Assembly: GCF_902497895.1 (NCBI RefSeq)
Contig: NZ_CABVHQ010000003.1
Coordinates: forward strand, 62,001 to 126,000
Direction: 5' to 3'
Source of the DNA: Pseudomonas fluorescens
GTDB lineage: Bacteria; Pseudomonadota; Gammaproteobacteria; Pseudomonadales; Pseudomonadaceae
Length of the DNA stretch: 64,000 bases
This document shows, one piece after another, positions 18,910 through 27,694 of this stretch; the stretch's first letter is position 1, and each line of letters starts with the position of its first letter. The notes below the pieces were generated by a model. The model had not been told where the DNA came from. It saw only the letters and a program-made list of their open reading frames with translations, and did not search any database. A program made the position numbers and the translations under genes.

Positions 18910-21094
18910 GTTTTAGTCCTTGGGGCTCGGTGGGCGCAGCGAACGCCGCCAGCGGCGATTGCGGATCGAGCAATGAGGTGCGGATGAAATGCAGGTAACT
19001 TTTCACCCGACGCAGGGCCGAGGTATCGAAGTGCGGCGCGAAGGGTTCGTCGGTGGCCTGCACCCGGCTGATGGCGTGGTCGACCGCGATCAAGCCGCGT
19101 TCGAGGTTGCTTTGGCTGGGCTGGATAAACAGCCTGACCAGCGAGCGGCCCATGACCCGGATCGCCTGGCGCCACGGCTGGGATTCGGCGTAGGCCGGGT
19201 GCACCGGTAGAATCGCCTGTTCCTTGCGCAACTCGATGATCGCGTGGCCGACCTCCAGCACCACGAACATCCAGCGCAACAAGTCACGCTGCACCTGGGG
19301 TTGTCCGGCGGCCAGACCATAGGCCTGGTGCAGCAAATCCCGGGTGCGGCTTTCGAAACTTGACCCCAGCCCCTTGAGCTTGCCGCTGATGGCGTACACC
19401 ACCTGCTCGCGCAAGTCCTGTTCCATTCGACGCCACAACCAGCGGCTGTTGGGCGGCAGAATGATCGCCCCGGCCGCTGCGCACACCAGCATGCCCATGA
19501 CCATGGCGATGTAGTCGTTGATAAAGGCGTAGGGGTTGTAGACGGTCAGGTTGTCCGGCACGGAACCGGTGCTGAAAAAGATCAGCAGGCCCAGGCCGAC
19601 CCCGGCATATTGCGCACGGGAGGAGAGGAACGAGCCCAGCACGATCACCGGCGCCAGCATCACGCAGAGCAAGGGAAAACCATCGATCCAGGGAAACACG
19701 AAAAACATCTCGACGAAGCCCACCAGTGCACCGATCAAGGTGCCACAGGCCATCTGAAAGGCCATGCGCTTGGGGTTTGGGGTGGCCGCCGACAGACCGA
19801 CTGTAGCGGCGGCGATCAGGGTCATGGTCGCGCCGCTGGGCCAGGCAGTGGCCACCCAGTAACTGCCGAGCACCACCAGGATGAAGGCCGCACGAAACCC
19901 CGAGGCCGCCGCAGCCAGCCAGTTGGTCTGCGGGGTAAAGGGTTCGTCCCATTGCTCGCGTTGGTGGCTGTGTTCGGCCAGCGAGGCGTGGGTCTGTGCA
20001 TAACTGTGCAGGTCATCGACGAAACGGTAGAGCAACTCATAGGCCGTGTGAAAATCCAGCTGCTCGGCGTCACTCGGCTCACTTTCCTGGAAGCTCGCCC
20101 GCAGGCTGCGCACCCGAGCGGGTAAACCTTCTTTATAAGCCGCCAGTTGCATGACCAGGCGTGCCGCATCGGCACTGGTCAGCGCCCGGCCGGAAAAGCC
20201 GTCGAGCACTTCAGCCAGGTCCTGCAAACCGGGCTTGATCGCCGCCACCGCCTGTTCGGTGCCACTGCTGCGCAAACGCTCGAGCAACTGGTGCAAGGCG
20301 TTGAAGCGCGTGGTGATGCCCATGAATTCGCTGTTCAAGCGACTGAGCCGACCGTTGCGTCGCCGCATGTGCGGGTCCTCGAACACGGTGACACTGCGCA
20401 GCCCTTCAAGGCCGACCGCCTCGGCGATAAAGCGCACGTTGCTGTTTTCGAAGGCATCGCGCTGACTGCGCCCGCGCAGGCCATCGGTGACAAACAGCGC
20501 GAATACCCCGAAGCGCTGGTACAACGCGTTGCGCATCGCCGCACTGGCGGTTTGGGGCAGGATCGCGGCGCTGACCAGAGTAGCGCAGAGAATTCCCAGG
20601 GAGATTTCCAGCACCCGCCATACCGCAGCCATAAAGGCGCTTTCGGGGTGGGCCAGCGCCGGCAAGCCGATCATCGCCGCGGTGTAACCGGCCAGCACGA
20701 AACCATAGGCGCGAAAGTTGCGATAACGCGCGGCACCAGTCGAGCAGATGCCGACCCAGATCGCCAACGCGCCGAGGAACAGTTCGGTGTTCTGGGCGAA
20801 CAGGGCAATCAGCGCAACCATGACCACCGACCCGGCCAGGGTGCCGAGGAAACGGTAGAAGCTCTTGGCGAAGACCTGGCCGCTCTGCGGTTGCATCACG
20901 ATAAACACCGTGATCATCGCCGTGCGCGGTTGCGGCAGTTCCAGACGCATGGCCAGCCACAGGGTCAGAAATGCGGCGATCAACACCTTGAAGATATAAA
21001 CCCAGGTCACGCCATCGCTGCGCGCCCAGTCGAAAAAACCACGGCGCCACTCAAGGGAGCACAGCCAGCGCAGGGGTGCGGGCAAGGGAGTCAT
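18899..21094 (-). CDS. FUSC-family inner-membrane efflux protein
   Basis: Large aromatic-acid exporter-like protein (AaeB/fusaric-acid-resistance family), 731 residues from ATG 21094 with GAAGGA upstream. Two blocks of hydrophobic helices (residues ~25-165 and ~395-530) each precede a cytosolic domain; the motif MITVFIVMQPQSGQVFAKSF near residue 65 is typical of the family. An upstream in-frame extension overlaps the NodT gene and is not supported. Acts with the adjacent adaptor and NodT channel to export small organic acids or drugs (inferred). Confidence 0.92.
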   Translation of the reverse strand: MTPLPAPLRWLCSLEWRRGFFDWARSDGVTWVYIFKVLIAAFLTLWLAMRLELPQPRTAMITVFIVMQPQSGQVFAKSFYRFLGTLAGSVVMVALIALFAQNTELFLGALAIWVGICSTGAARYRNFRAYGFVLAGYTAAMIGLPALAHPESAFMAAVWRVLEISLGILCATLVSAAILPQTASAAMRNALYQRFGVFALFVTDGLRGRSQRDAFENSNVRFIAEAVGLEGLRSVTVFEDPHMRRRNGRLSRLNSEFMGITTRFNALHQLLERLRSSGTEQAVAAIKPGLQDLAEVLDGFSGRALTSADAARLVMQLAAYKEGLPARVRSLRASFQESEPSDAEQLDFHTAYELLYRFVDDLHSYAQTHASLAEHSHQREQWDEPFTPQTNWLAAAASGFRAAFILVVLGSYWVATAWPSGATMTLIAAATVGLSAATPNPKRMAFQMACGTLIGALVGFVEMFFVFPWIDGFPLLCVMLAPVIVLGSFLSSRAQYAGVGLGLLIFFSTGSVPDNLTVYNPYAFINDYIAMVMGMLVCAAAGAIILPPNSRWLWRRMEQDLREQVVYAISGKLKGLGSSFESRTRDLLHQAYGLAAGQPQVQRDLLRWMFVVLEVGHAIIELRKEQAILPVHPAYAESQPWRQAIRVMGRSLVRLFIQPSQSNLERGLIAVDHAISRVQATDEPFAPHFDTSALRRVKSYLHFIRTSLLDPQSPLAAFAAPTEPQGLKHAS

Positions 21095-21104
21095 TGCGTC
21101 CTTC

Positions 21105-22616
21105 TCAATGGTCAAAGGCGGCGAGAATCGCCGGGGTCTTGCTGGGCACGGTTTTGCTGTCATCCGGTACGTCGTTGCCGGCGCCGAGCCCACCGCCCAG
21201 TGCGGTGACCAGTTCGGCGTGGGCGCTCAGGCGCGCGGCCTGGACCTGCTGCTGGATCTGCTGCTGCTGGAACAACAGGCTCTGGGCATTAAGCACGTTG
21301 AGGTAGTCGGTGAGCCCGCGCTGGAAAGCGATCATGGCGATGTCGTAGGTCTTCTGTGCCGAGGCCACCGACTCGGCGGCGAAGTCTTGCTGCTTGTCCA
21401 TCGACTCGCGACGAATCAACTGGTCGGAGATGCTTTTCAGCGCGTTGACCAGCGTCTGGTTGTATTGGGCGACGGCAATGTCATAACCGGCCGAGGCTTC
21501 ACCCAGTTGCGAGCGCAGGCGGCCGCCATCGAAGATCGGCAGGGAGATCGCCGGGCCGACGCTGTAGTTGAGTTTCTTGCCGGCCAGAAACTCCAGGGCG
21601 CCACCGCCGGTGGCCATGAAACCGAGGCTGCCGACCAGATCGACGTTGGGGTAGAAACCGGCGTGAGCGACATCGATACCCCGCGCCTGAGCCGCGACTT
21701 GCCAGCGACTGGCGACCACGTCGGGACGTTGACCGAGCAGTTCGGCGGGCAAGGCCGAGGGCAGCTTCAATGCAGCACCCAGCGACAACGTTGGCCGTTG
21801 CAACTGCGCGCCCTCCCCCGGGCCTTTGCCGACAAGGGCCGCGAGTTGGTTGCGACTCAGGGCGATTGCTTCGTCCTGCGCGTCCAGTTGCCGATGGGTT
21901 TCCGGCAGCGGAGTCTGTGCCTGACTGACTTCGAAGTGGGTACCGATGCCACCGTCCAGACGCTTTTGCGCCAGGTCGAGGATCTGCTGTTGCTGCTTCA
22001 AGGTGGCCTCGACGATATCGCGCTGGGCGTAATGCAACGACAGCTGGATATAGGCGCGCACCACGTTGTTCTGCAATTCCAGCCGGGCCATGCGCGCTTC
22101 AGCGGCACTCATGTGCGCCATGTCCACGGCACGTTCGGTGGCGTTGCTTTCGCGGCCCCAGAGGTCGAGGGCATAACTGAAGCCCAGCGCGGCATTGTTG
22201 TCCCAGGTGGTGGTATTGGCCAGATCACCGGGGCCGTAGAATGGGTCGGTGGGCCAGTTGTGGCGCTTGAGTGTCGAGTCGCCATGGATCTGCAACGACT
22301 CGGCCGATTCGACAATCCCGGCCATGGCCCGGGCCTGACGCACCCGGGCAGCGGCCATGGCCATACTCGGGCTGCCTTGCACGGCGAGGTCGATCCAGCG
22401 ATTCAGTTGCGGGTCGCCATAGGCCTGCCACCACTGGGCGGTCGGCCAGTGGGCATCCTGCGCGGCGCTCTGGATTGCCTCGTCGGTGGCCAGGGTATGG
22501 GCGGCGAGTGTCTTGCCTTGCGGGGCAATTCCTCCGGTTCCGATGCAGCCGCTGATTGCTAACGATAAAGCCCAAACACTGAGAGTCTTCAGCTCTCTGT
22601 TGATGCGACGCGGCAC
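21105..22616 (-). CDS. NodT-type outer-membrane efflux lipoprotein
   Basis: Outer-membrane channel of the tripartite efflux system. Lipobox LAISGC near residue 24, then two OEP (TolC-like) repeats rich in Ala/Gln helices; LDLWGRESNATERA and PLGQRP-like segments match the family. GTG 22616 is selected because AGGAA lies ~10 bases upstream and it gives a 23-residue lipoprotein signal; a TTG at 22661 would lengthen it to 518 residues. First gene of the operon, ten bases upstream of FUSC, divergent from a LysR gene. Confidence 0.88.
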   Translation of the reverse strand: MPRRINRELKTLSVWALSLAISGCIGTGGIAPQGKTLAAHTLATDEAIQSAAQDAHWPTAQWWQAYGDPQLNRWIDLAVQGSPSMAMAAARVRQARAMAGIVESAESLQIHGDSTLKRHNWPTDPFYGPGDLANTTTWDNNAALGFSYALDLWGRESNATERAVDMAHMSAAEARMARLELQNNVVRAYIQLSLHYAQRDIVEATLKQQQQILDLAQKRLDGGIGTHFEVSQAQTPLPETHRQLDAQDEAIALSRNQLAALVGKGPGEGAQLQRPTLSLGAALKLPSALPAELLGQRPDVVASRWQVAAQARGIDVAHAGFYPNVDLVGSLGFMATGGGALEFLAGKKLNYSVGPAISLPIFDGGRLRSQLGEASAGYDIAVAQYNQTLVNALKSISDQLIRRESMDKQQDFAAESVASAQKTYDIAMIAFQRGLTDYLNVLNAQSLLFQQQQIQQQVQAARLSAHAELVTALGGGLGAGNDVPDDSKTVPSKTPAILAAFDH

Positions 22617-22718
22617 TGCTGCAATTTCCTGGAGTGGGGAGGTTTTCCTGCGATGGAACAATTCTAGGGGGCGTCCGGGACGGCGATAAGCCGGGATTCC
22701 TGTGAATCTTTGTTACCG

Positions 22719-22730
22719 TTATCGCGATAA
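22719..22730. promoter_or_regulatory. Perfect palindrome in the efflux/LysR divergent promoter region
   Basis: TTATCGCGATAA (22719-22730) is a perfect 12-bp palindrome midway between the divergent efflux operon and the LysR gene. LysR proteins bind dyads in such regions, so this is a candidate operator; the assignment is inference. Confidence 0.45.
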
Positions 22731-22798
22731 TCCGTTGGTCGGGTCACAGCAGCCAGTTACTTCGTGTCACAATTTGCCATCTCCCTTGAGAGTTCACC

Positions 22799-23767
22799 AT
22801 GGACACTTTGCAAAATATGCGCGCCTTCAGTTGCGTGGCCGAAGCCGGCAGTTTCACCGCCGCCGCCGTGCAGCTGGACACCACCACCGCCAACGTCTCG
22901 CGCGCGGTCTCCACCCTTGAGGCCCACCTGCAAACCCGCTTGCTCAACCGCACCACTCGGCGCATCGCCCTCACCGAGGCCGGCAAACGCTATTTGCTGC
23001 GCTGTGAGCAAATCCTTGCCTATGTCGAGGAAGCCGAAGCCGAGGCCAGTGACGCTCATGCGCGACCGGCCGGGCAGTTGAAGGTGCATACCATGACCGG
23101 CATCGGTCAGCACTTTGTGATCGACGCCATTGCCCGCTATCGCAAGACCCACCCGGACGTGACCTTCGACCTGACCATGGCCAATCGCGTGCCGGACTTG
23201 CTGGACGAGGGGTACGACGTCTCCCTCGTGCTCGCCAGCGAACTGCCGGATTCCGGCTTCGTTTCCCAGCGCCTGGGCATCACTTACAGCATCGTTTGCG
23301 CCTCCCCGGCCTACGTCAAAGCCAACGGCTGCCCACTCAAGCCCAGCGACCTGCTGAACCACGCCTGCCTGCGCCTGGTGAGCCCGGTAATTCCGCTGGA
23401 AAAATGGACGTTCGACGGCCCCGAAGGCCAGGAAATGGTCACCATCAACAGCTCGCCGTTCCTGGTGAACTCCGCCGATGCGATGAAAACCGCGATCATC
23501 AGCGGCATGGGCGTGGGTGTGCTGCCGGTCTACGCGGCCATCGAAGGCCTGCGCAACGGCACGTTGGTGCGGGTGATGCCCAACTACCGCTCGCAAGAGC
23601 TGAACCTGTACGCCATCTACCCGTCGCGGCAGTATCTGGATGCGAAGATCAAGACCTGGGTCGAATACCTGCGCGGTTCGCTGCCGGAAATTCTTGCGGC
23701 GCATCAGGCGGAGCTGACGGCGTATGAATTGAGCGGGAGCATGAGCGGCGGGCGATTGGCGATTTGA
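22799..23767 (+). CDS. LysR-family transcriptional regulator of the divergent efflux operon
   Basis: 322 residues. N-terminal winged helix-turn-helix (LQNMRAFSCVAEAGSFTAAA...VSRAVSTLEAHLQTRLLNRT) and a C-terminal effector-binding domain (residues ~95-300; KVHTMTGIGQHFVIDAIARY). Divergent from the NodT-FUSC-DUF1656-HlyD operon, 182 bp apart, with a palindrome between them, the same logic as aaeR/aaeXAB. Likely activates efflux in response to an aromatic or organic acid; the inducer is unknown. Confidence 0.92.
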   Translation: MDTLQNMRAFSCVAEAGSFTAAAVQLDTTTANVSRAVSTLEAHLQTRLLNRTTRRIALTEAGKRYLLRCEQILAYVEEAEAEASDAHARPAGQLKVHTMTGIGQHFVIDAIARYRKTHPDVTFDLTMANRVPDLLDEGYDVSLVLASELPDSGFVSQRLGITYSIVCASPAYVKANGCPLKPSDLLNHACLRLVSPVIPLEKWTFDGPEGQEMVTINSSPFLVNSADAMKTAIISGMGVGVLPVYAAIEGLRNGTLVRVMPNYRSQELNLYAIYPSRQYLDAKIKTWVEYLRGSLPEILAAHQAELTAYELSGSMSGGRLAI

Positions 23768-23794
23768 TAGCGATCAGTTAAGACATTACGCGAA

Positions 23795-24030
23795 CCGTAG
23801 CAGCTGGCGAAGCCTGCGTCCGGCGGGTAGACACTGCCGAGCCTGCGAGGCTGCGTCCGTCTGGTAGCAGCTGCCGAGCCTGCGAGGCTGCGTTCGGCTG
23901 CGCAGCAGTCGGAAAATCAGGCGCTGCGGTATTACAGGTTAACCGTGGTGGCAGGATTTACGACTGCTGCGCAGCCGAACGCAGCCTCGCAGGCTCGGCA
24001 GCTGCTACGCAGGCAAGCCCCCTCGCCACA
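23795..24030. repeat. Compound REP cluster, repeated left arm
   Basis: Left side holds three partly degenerate copies of the GTAGCAGCTGCC...GGCTGCGT arm (from 23797, ~23832 and 23862); right side has a single arm ending GGCAGCTGCTACGC at ~24009, immediately followed by a half element GGCAAGCCCCCTCGCCACA (24012-24030) of the algL-algI family. It fills most of the 321-bp gap 23768-24088; no gene was seen. Confidence 0.82.
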
Positions 24031-24088
24031 ACCCCGCCAAGAATGATAGCTTGCTTGGCATTCTCCTCCGCCCGACGAGCCCTTCCCC

Positions 24089-25063
24089 ATGAAAAAAACC
24101 GTACTTGCCTTCAGCCGTGTCACCCCCGAAATGGTCGAACGTCTGCAGCAGGACTTCAACGTGATAGTGCCAAACCCAAAACTGGGGGATATCAACGCGC
24201 AGTTCAACGAAGCTCTGCCTGATGCCCACGGTCTGATCGGGGTCGGCCGTAAACTCGGTCGGGCTCAGCTTGAGAATGCCGCCAAACTGGAAGTGGTCTC
24301 CAGCGTTTCGGTCGGTTACGACAACTACGATCTGGCGTACTTCAACAAACGCGGGATCATGCTCACCAACACCCCGGATGTGCTGACCGAAAGCACCGCC
24401 GACCTGGCCTTCGCCCTGTTGATGAGCTGCGCCCGGCGCGTCGCCGAACTGGACGCCTGGACCAAGGCCGGACAATGGAAAGCCACCGTCGGTGCGCCGC
24501 TGTTTGGCTGCGATGTGCATGGCAAGACCCTGGGCATCGTCGGCATGGGCAACATCGGCGCGGCCATCGCCCGCCGGGGCCGTCTGGGTTTCAACATGCC
24601 GGTGATCTACAGCGGCAACAGCCGCAAGACTGACCTGGAACAGGAACTCGGCGCTCAGTTGCGCAGCCTCGATCAGTTGTTGGCCGAGGCGGACTTCGTC
24701 TGTCTGGTGGTGCCCCTCAGCGAAAAAACCCGACACCTGATCAGCCATCGCGAACTGGCGCTGATGAAACCGGGCGCGATCCTGGTGAATATCTCCCGGG
24801 GTCCGGTGGTCGACGAGCCGGCACTGATCGAAGCCCTGCAAACCAACCGGATTCGCGGTGCCGGGCTGGACGTCTACGAGAAAGAACCGCTGGCCGAGTC
24901 GCCGCTGTTCCAGCTGAAAAGCGCCGTAACCTTGCCGCATATCGGCTCGGCCACCCATGAAACCCGCGAAGCCATGGCCAACCGCGCCCTGGCCAACCTG
25001 CGCAGCGCATTGCTCGGTGAACGGCCGCAGGATCTGGTCAATCCGCAGGTGTGGAAGAGCTGA
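24089..25063 (+). CDS. D-2-hydroxyacid dehydrogenase (glyoxylate/hydroxypyruvate/2-ketogluconate reductase type)
   Basis: 324 residues, D-isomer 2-hydroxyacid dehydrogenase fold. Nucleotide-binding motif GIVGMGNIGAAIA (~residues 150-162), the catalytic Arg in NISRGPVVDE, Glu in AGLDVYEKEP and His in LPHIGSATHETRE. Closest in feel to the GhrB/TkrA group that reduces glyoxylate, hydroxypyruvate or 2-ketogluconate with NAD(P)H; the exact substrate cannot be decided because no sugar-acid genes are adjacent. Start ATG 24089. A hairpin (25071-25102) follows the stop. Confidence 0.9.
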   Translation: MKKTVLAFSRVTPEMVERLQQDFNVIVPNPKLGDINAQFNEALPDAHGLIGVGRKLGRAQLENAAKLEVVSSVSVGYDNYDLAYFNKRGIMLTNTPDVLTESTADLAFALLMSCARRVAELDAWTKAGQWKATVGAPLFGCDVHGKTLGIVGMGNIGAAIARRGRLGFNMPVIYSGNSRKTDLEQELGAQLRSLDQLLAEADFVCLVVPLSEKTRHLISHRELALMKPGAILVNISRGPVVDEPALIEALQTNRIRGAGLDVYEKEPLAESPLFQLKSAVTLPHIGSATHETREAMANRALANLRSALLGERPQDLVNPQVWKS

Positions 25064-25070
25064 GTACGGC

Positions 25071-25102
25071 CCCCACCTCTTTTGGCATCAAAGGAGGTGG
25101 GG
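25071..25102. other. Stem-loop after the hydroxyacid dehydrogenase gene
   Basis: CCCCCACCTC pairs with GAGGTGGGGC across a ~14-base loop. There is no T-run after it, so it may be a Rho-type end, a processing site or a weak terminator. Confidence 0.45.
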
Positions 25103-25197
25103 CTCCAGGCTGGGGAAACAACCTGCAACCCATGAACTCCCGAGTCACTCCTTGCACGTTCTAAGCTGTTCTTTTGGAACATGAGAAGGAACTCATC

Positions 25198-25707
25198 ATG
25201 AAAAATATCACCACTGGCGGCCTGGTCAGGCGCAGCAAATTGTTGATCGTATTGTTTGTAAGTTTTTTTGGCATGTTCGTCGTGTTCAACAACCTGACCG
25301 ATTACTCCACCAACTACCAAAACGTCCAGCACATCCTGAGCATGGACACTACCGACAGGAACAGTTCACTGATGTATCGCTCCATCACCCTCCCGATCCT
25401 GCATCACCGGATCTACTGGTTGATGATTACGCTGGAAACCACCTTCACGGTGTGCTGCCTGATCGGCGCCCATCAGCTTTACAAGGCCCTGAATGCCTCC
25501 AGTACGGAGTTTCATGAGGCAAAGAAATTTGTCGTGGCCGGCTTTATGGTCGGTATTTTCATCTGGTACTTCTGCTTTCAGGTGGTCGGTGGCGAGTGGT
25601 TCGTCATGTGGAAGTCAACGGAGTGGAACGACCTGAATACCGCCGCGCGACTGACGGATTTCCTGATGATGGCCTTGGTCTTCATTGCCTTGAAGATCGA
25701 CGACTGA
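25198..25707 (+). CDS. DUF2165 small integral membrane protein
   Basis: 169 residues with four hydrophobic segments (LLIVLFVSFFGMFVVFNN, IYWLMITLETTFTVCCLIG, VVAGFMVGIFIWYFCFQV, LMMALVFIALKI). The layout and the N-x-x-DY and GGEWFVMW segments fit DUF2165, whose function is not known. ATG 25198 has AGAAGGA at the right distance; a TTG at 25174 would add eight residues. It stands alone between a dehydrogenase and a convergent exporter. Confidence 0.85.
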   Translation: MKNITTGGLVRRSKLLIVLFVSFFGMFVVFNNLTDYSTNYQNVQHILSMDTTDRNSSLMYRSITLPILHHRIYWLMITLETTFTVCCLIGAHQLYKALNASSTEFHEAKKFVVAGFMVGIFIWYFCFQVVGGEWFVMWKSTEWNDLNTAARLTDFLMMALVFIALKIDD

Positions 25708-25743
25708 CGCCATCAATCCCAGGGTTCTGTTCGCCAGCCTTTC

Positions 25744-26646
25744 TCAAACCAGCTTGCCGCTACTCTGCATGATCAACGGCCTGGCCTTGCGAAATACCAA
25801 CACGTTACCCAGCATCACCAGCACCAACCCGGCCAGCGCCGGTGCCGTCCATTGGTAGCCCTCAACGAACGCCGAAACGTTCAGCGCCACCACCGGGAAC
25901 AGCACGGTGCAATACGCCGCGCGCTCCGGGCCCATGCGTCCGACCAGGGTCAGGTAGGCGGTGAAGCCGATCACCGAGCCCGGGATGACCAGATACAGCA
26001 GTGAGCCGACGTAGCGAGTGTTCCATTCCATGTCGAAGGGAATGCCTTTGACCAGGCAGTACACCGACAGCATCGCCGCCCCGTAGGCCATGCCCCAGGC
26101 ATTGGTGGTCAGGGGTTTGAGGCCGGCTTTCTGTTGCAGGCTCGACAGCATGTTGCCGGCCGAGAAGCACAGGGTCCCCAGCAGCGCCAACCCCAGACCG
26201 AGCAAGGTTTGTGGACTGGCGGCATGACCGACCACTTCCGGCCAGAACAGCAAGCCCAGACCGAACAAGCCCAGAGCGCCGCCCATCAGCACGTTGCGGG
26301 CGATTTTCTGCTTGAAGAATACCCGGGCATTCAGGGCATTCCACAGCGTCGCGGTAGAAAACACCACGGCGACCAGGCCACTGGGAATCCATTGGCTGGC
26401 GTAGAGAAAACACATGAAGTTCACACAGAACAGGCACACACCCTGGGCGAGGCAAATCAGGTGCCCGCGCCGATTCATGACTTGCAGGCGGCGGCTGAGC
26501 AGCAGCATGACAAACAGCACGAGCGCCGCCAGGCCGAAGCGATAGACGATCGAAACGGGAATCGCCACCGCGCCCAGTTGCAGCTTCAGGGCAATCCAGG
26601 TGGTGCCCCAGATCAGCACGGTGAGCAGGTATAACGAGATGTTCAT
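25744..26646 (-). CDS. EamA/DMT-family exporter
   Basis: 300 residues, ten hydrophobic segments in two EamA repeats; the start MNISLYLLTVLIWGTTWIAL is typical of drug/metabolite transporters that export amino acids or other metabolites. Divergent from an AraC regulator whose start is 138 bp away, so the regulator probably controls it. Substrate unknown. Confidence 0.9.
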   Translation of the reverse strand: MNISLYLLTVLIWGTTWIALKLQLGAVAIPVSIVYRFGLAALVLFVMLLLSRRLQVMNRRGHLICLAQGVCLFCVNFMCFLYASQWIPSGLVAVVFSTATLWNALNARVFFKQKIARNVLMGGALGLFGLGLLFWPEVVGHAASPQTLLGLGLALLGTLCFSAGNMLSSLQQKAGLKPLTTNAWGMAYGAAMLSVYCLVKGIPFDMEWNTRYVGSLLYLVIPGSVIGFTAYLTLVGRMGPERAAYCTVLFPVVALNVSAFVEGYQWTAPALAGLVLVMLGNVLVFRKARPLIMQSSGKLV

Positions 26647-26784
26647 GACGAGGGCTCCTGAATAGGGCTTCAGTCTCAGCCCATGACGCCCCGGCGCGCT
26701 TGCATAAACTTGCGCTTTTGTCGGCTCGCCGGCTCACAGCGCCAGGGCGACGGAGTAGGATGCAAGGCGTTGGAGAAAACGATC

Positions 26785-27660
26785 ATGTCCACACTGGAAA
26801 ACCTGCAAGTCTTTCAAGCCCTGAACCGCTCGCCCCATGCTCGTCTGGAGCACAGCGCCGAGCTCGGTGACGGCCTGGCTGCAGCCCTGTGGAGCAACCA
26901 TCACGATGCCCAGGACTACCAGGCGCCAAGCCATCACACCTTGTCCTGTTACATTGCTGGCGGCACCGGGACCTTTCGCCGGGAGCATCCCGGTATCAAG
27001 GGCGGCCCGGACAAACTGTGCATTCTGCCGGCTGAACATCAGTCCGCCTGGGTGATCAACGGCGAAATCCGCCTGGCTCACCTGTATTTCAGCCCGGAAC
27101 AATTCGCCCTCGGCTGCGTCACCCTGCTTGACCGCGAACCCCGTGAACTGCAACTGCAGGAAAGCACTTTCCTCGAAGACCCGCCCCAGGCCCGACGGTT
27201 TCGGCAGCTGATTCAGCTCAATTGGGCCGAACCCGGCGAGCGCCTGCTGACCAGCAGCCTGGCCCACGAACTGCTCAGCCATACCTTGCTCAGTCAGGTG
27301 GGTCTGCGCCAGGGTCTGCGTCTCAAGGGTGGTCTGGCCGCGCATCAACGGCGGCAACTGGTGGAGCATATCGACAACCAATTGGCCGAGCCGATCAGCC
27401 TCGGGCAGCTGGCGGGGTTGTGTGCGCTGTCGGAATACCACTTCGCTCGAATGTTCCGTGAAAGCTTTGGTTTACCGCCCCATCAGTACCTGCTCGCGCG
27501 GCGCCTGGCCCATGCGCGGCAGTTGCTGCGCAATACTTCACAGCCGCTGGGCGAGATTGCCCTGGCCTGTGGTTTTGCCAGCGCCAGCCATTTCACCAAT
27601 CGCTTCAGGCAGGCGGTGGGTGGTACGCCCGGTGAGTATCGGCAGGCGTTTTTGCGCTAA
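26785..27660 (+). CDS. AraC-family transcriptional regulator
   Basis: 291 residues. An N-terminal cupin-like sensing domain (~residues 20-160) and two C-terminal helix-turn-helix motifs (EPISLGQLAGLCALSEYHFA and LGEIALACGFASASHFTNRF). ATG 26785 has GGAG at the expected spacing; the frame is open upstream to 26683 but that part has no leader. Divergent from the EamA exporter, which it likely regulates. A single REP follows the stop codon directly. Confidence 0.9.
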   Translation: MSTLENLQVFQALNRSPHARLEHSAELGDGLAAALWSNHHDAQDYQAPSHHTLSCYIAGGTGTFRREHPGIKGGPDKLCILPAEHQSAWVINGEIRLAHLYFSPEQFALGCVTLLDREPRELQLQESTFLEDPPQARRFRQLIQLNWAEPGERLLTSSLAHELLSHTLLSQVGLRQGLRLKGGLAAHQRRQLVEHIDNQLAEPISLGQLAGLCALSEYHFARMFRESFGLPPHQYLLARRLAHARQLLRNTSQPLGEIALACGFASASHFTNRFRQAVGGTPGEYRQAFLR

Positions 27661-27661
27661 G

Positions 27662-27692
27662 TCAAAAGATCGCAGCCTGCGGCAGCTCCTAC
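27662..27692. repeat. Solitary REP between convergent genes
   Basis: CAAAAGATCGCAGCCTGCGG...CAGCTCCTAC, one arm only, in the 34-bp gap between the convergent AraC and dacB genes. Same family as at 414 and 16031. Confidence 0.85.
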
Positions 27693-27694
27693 GC

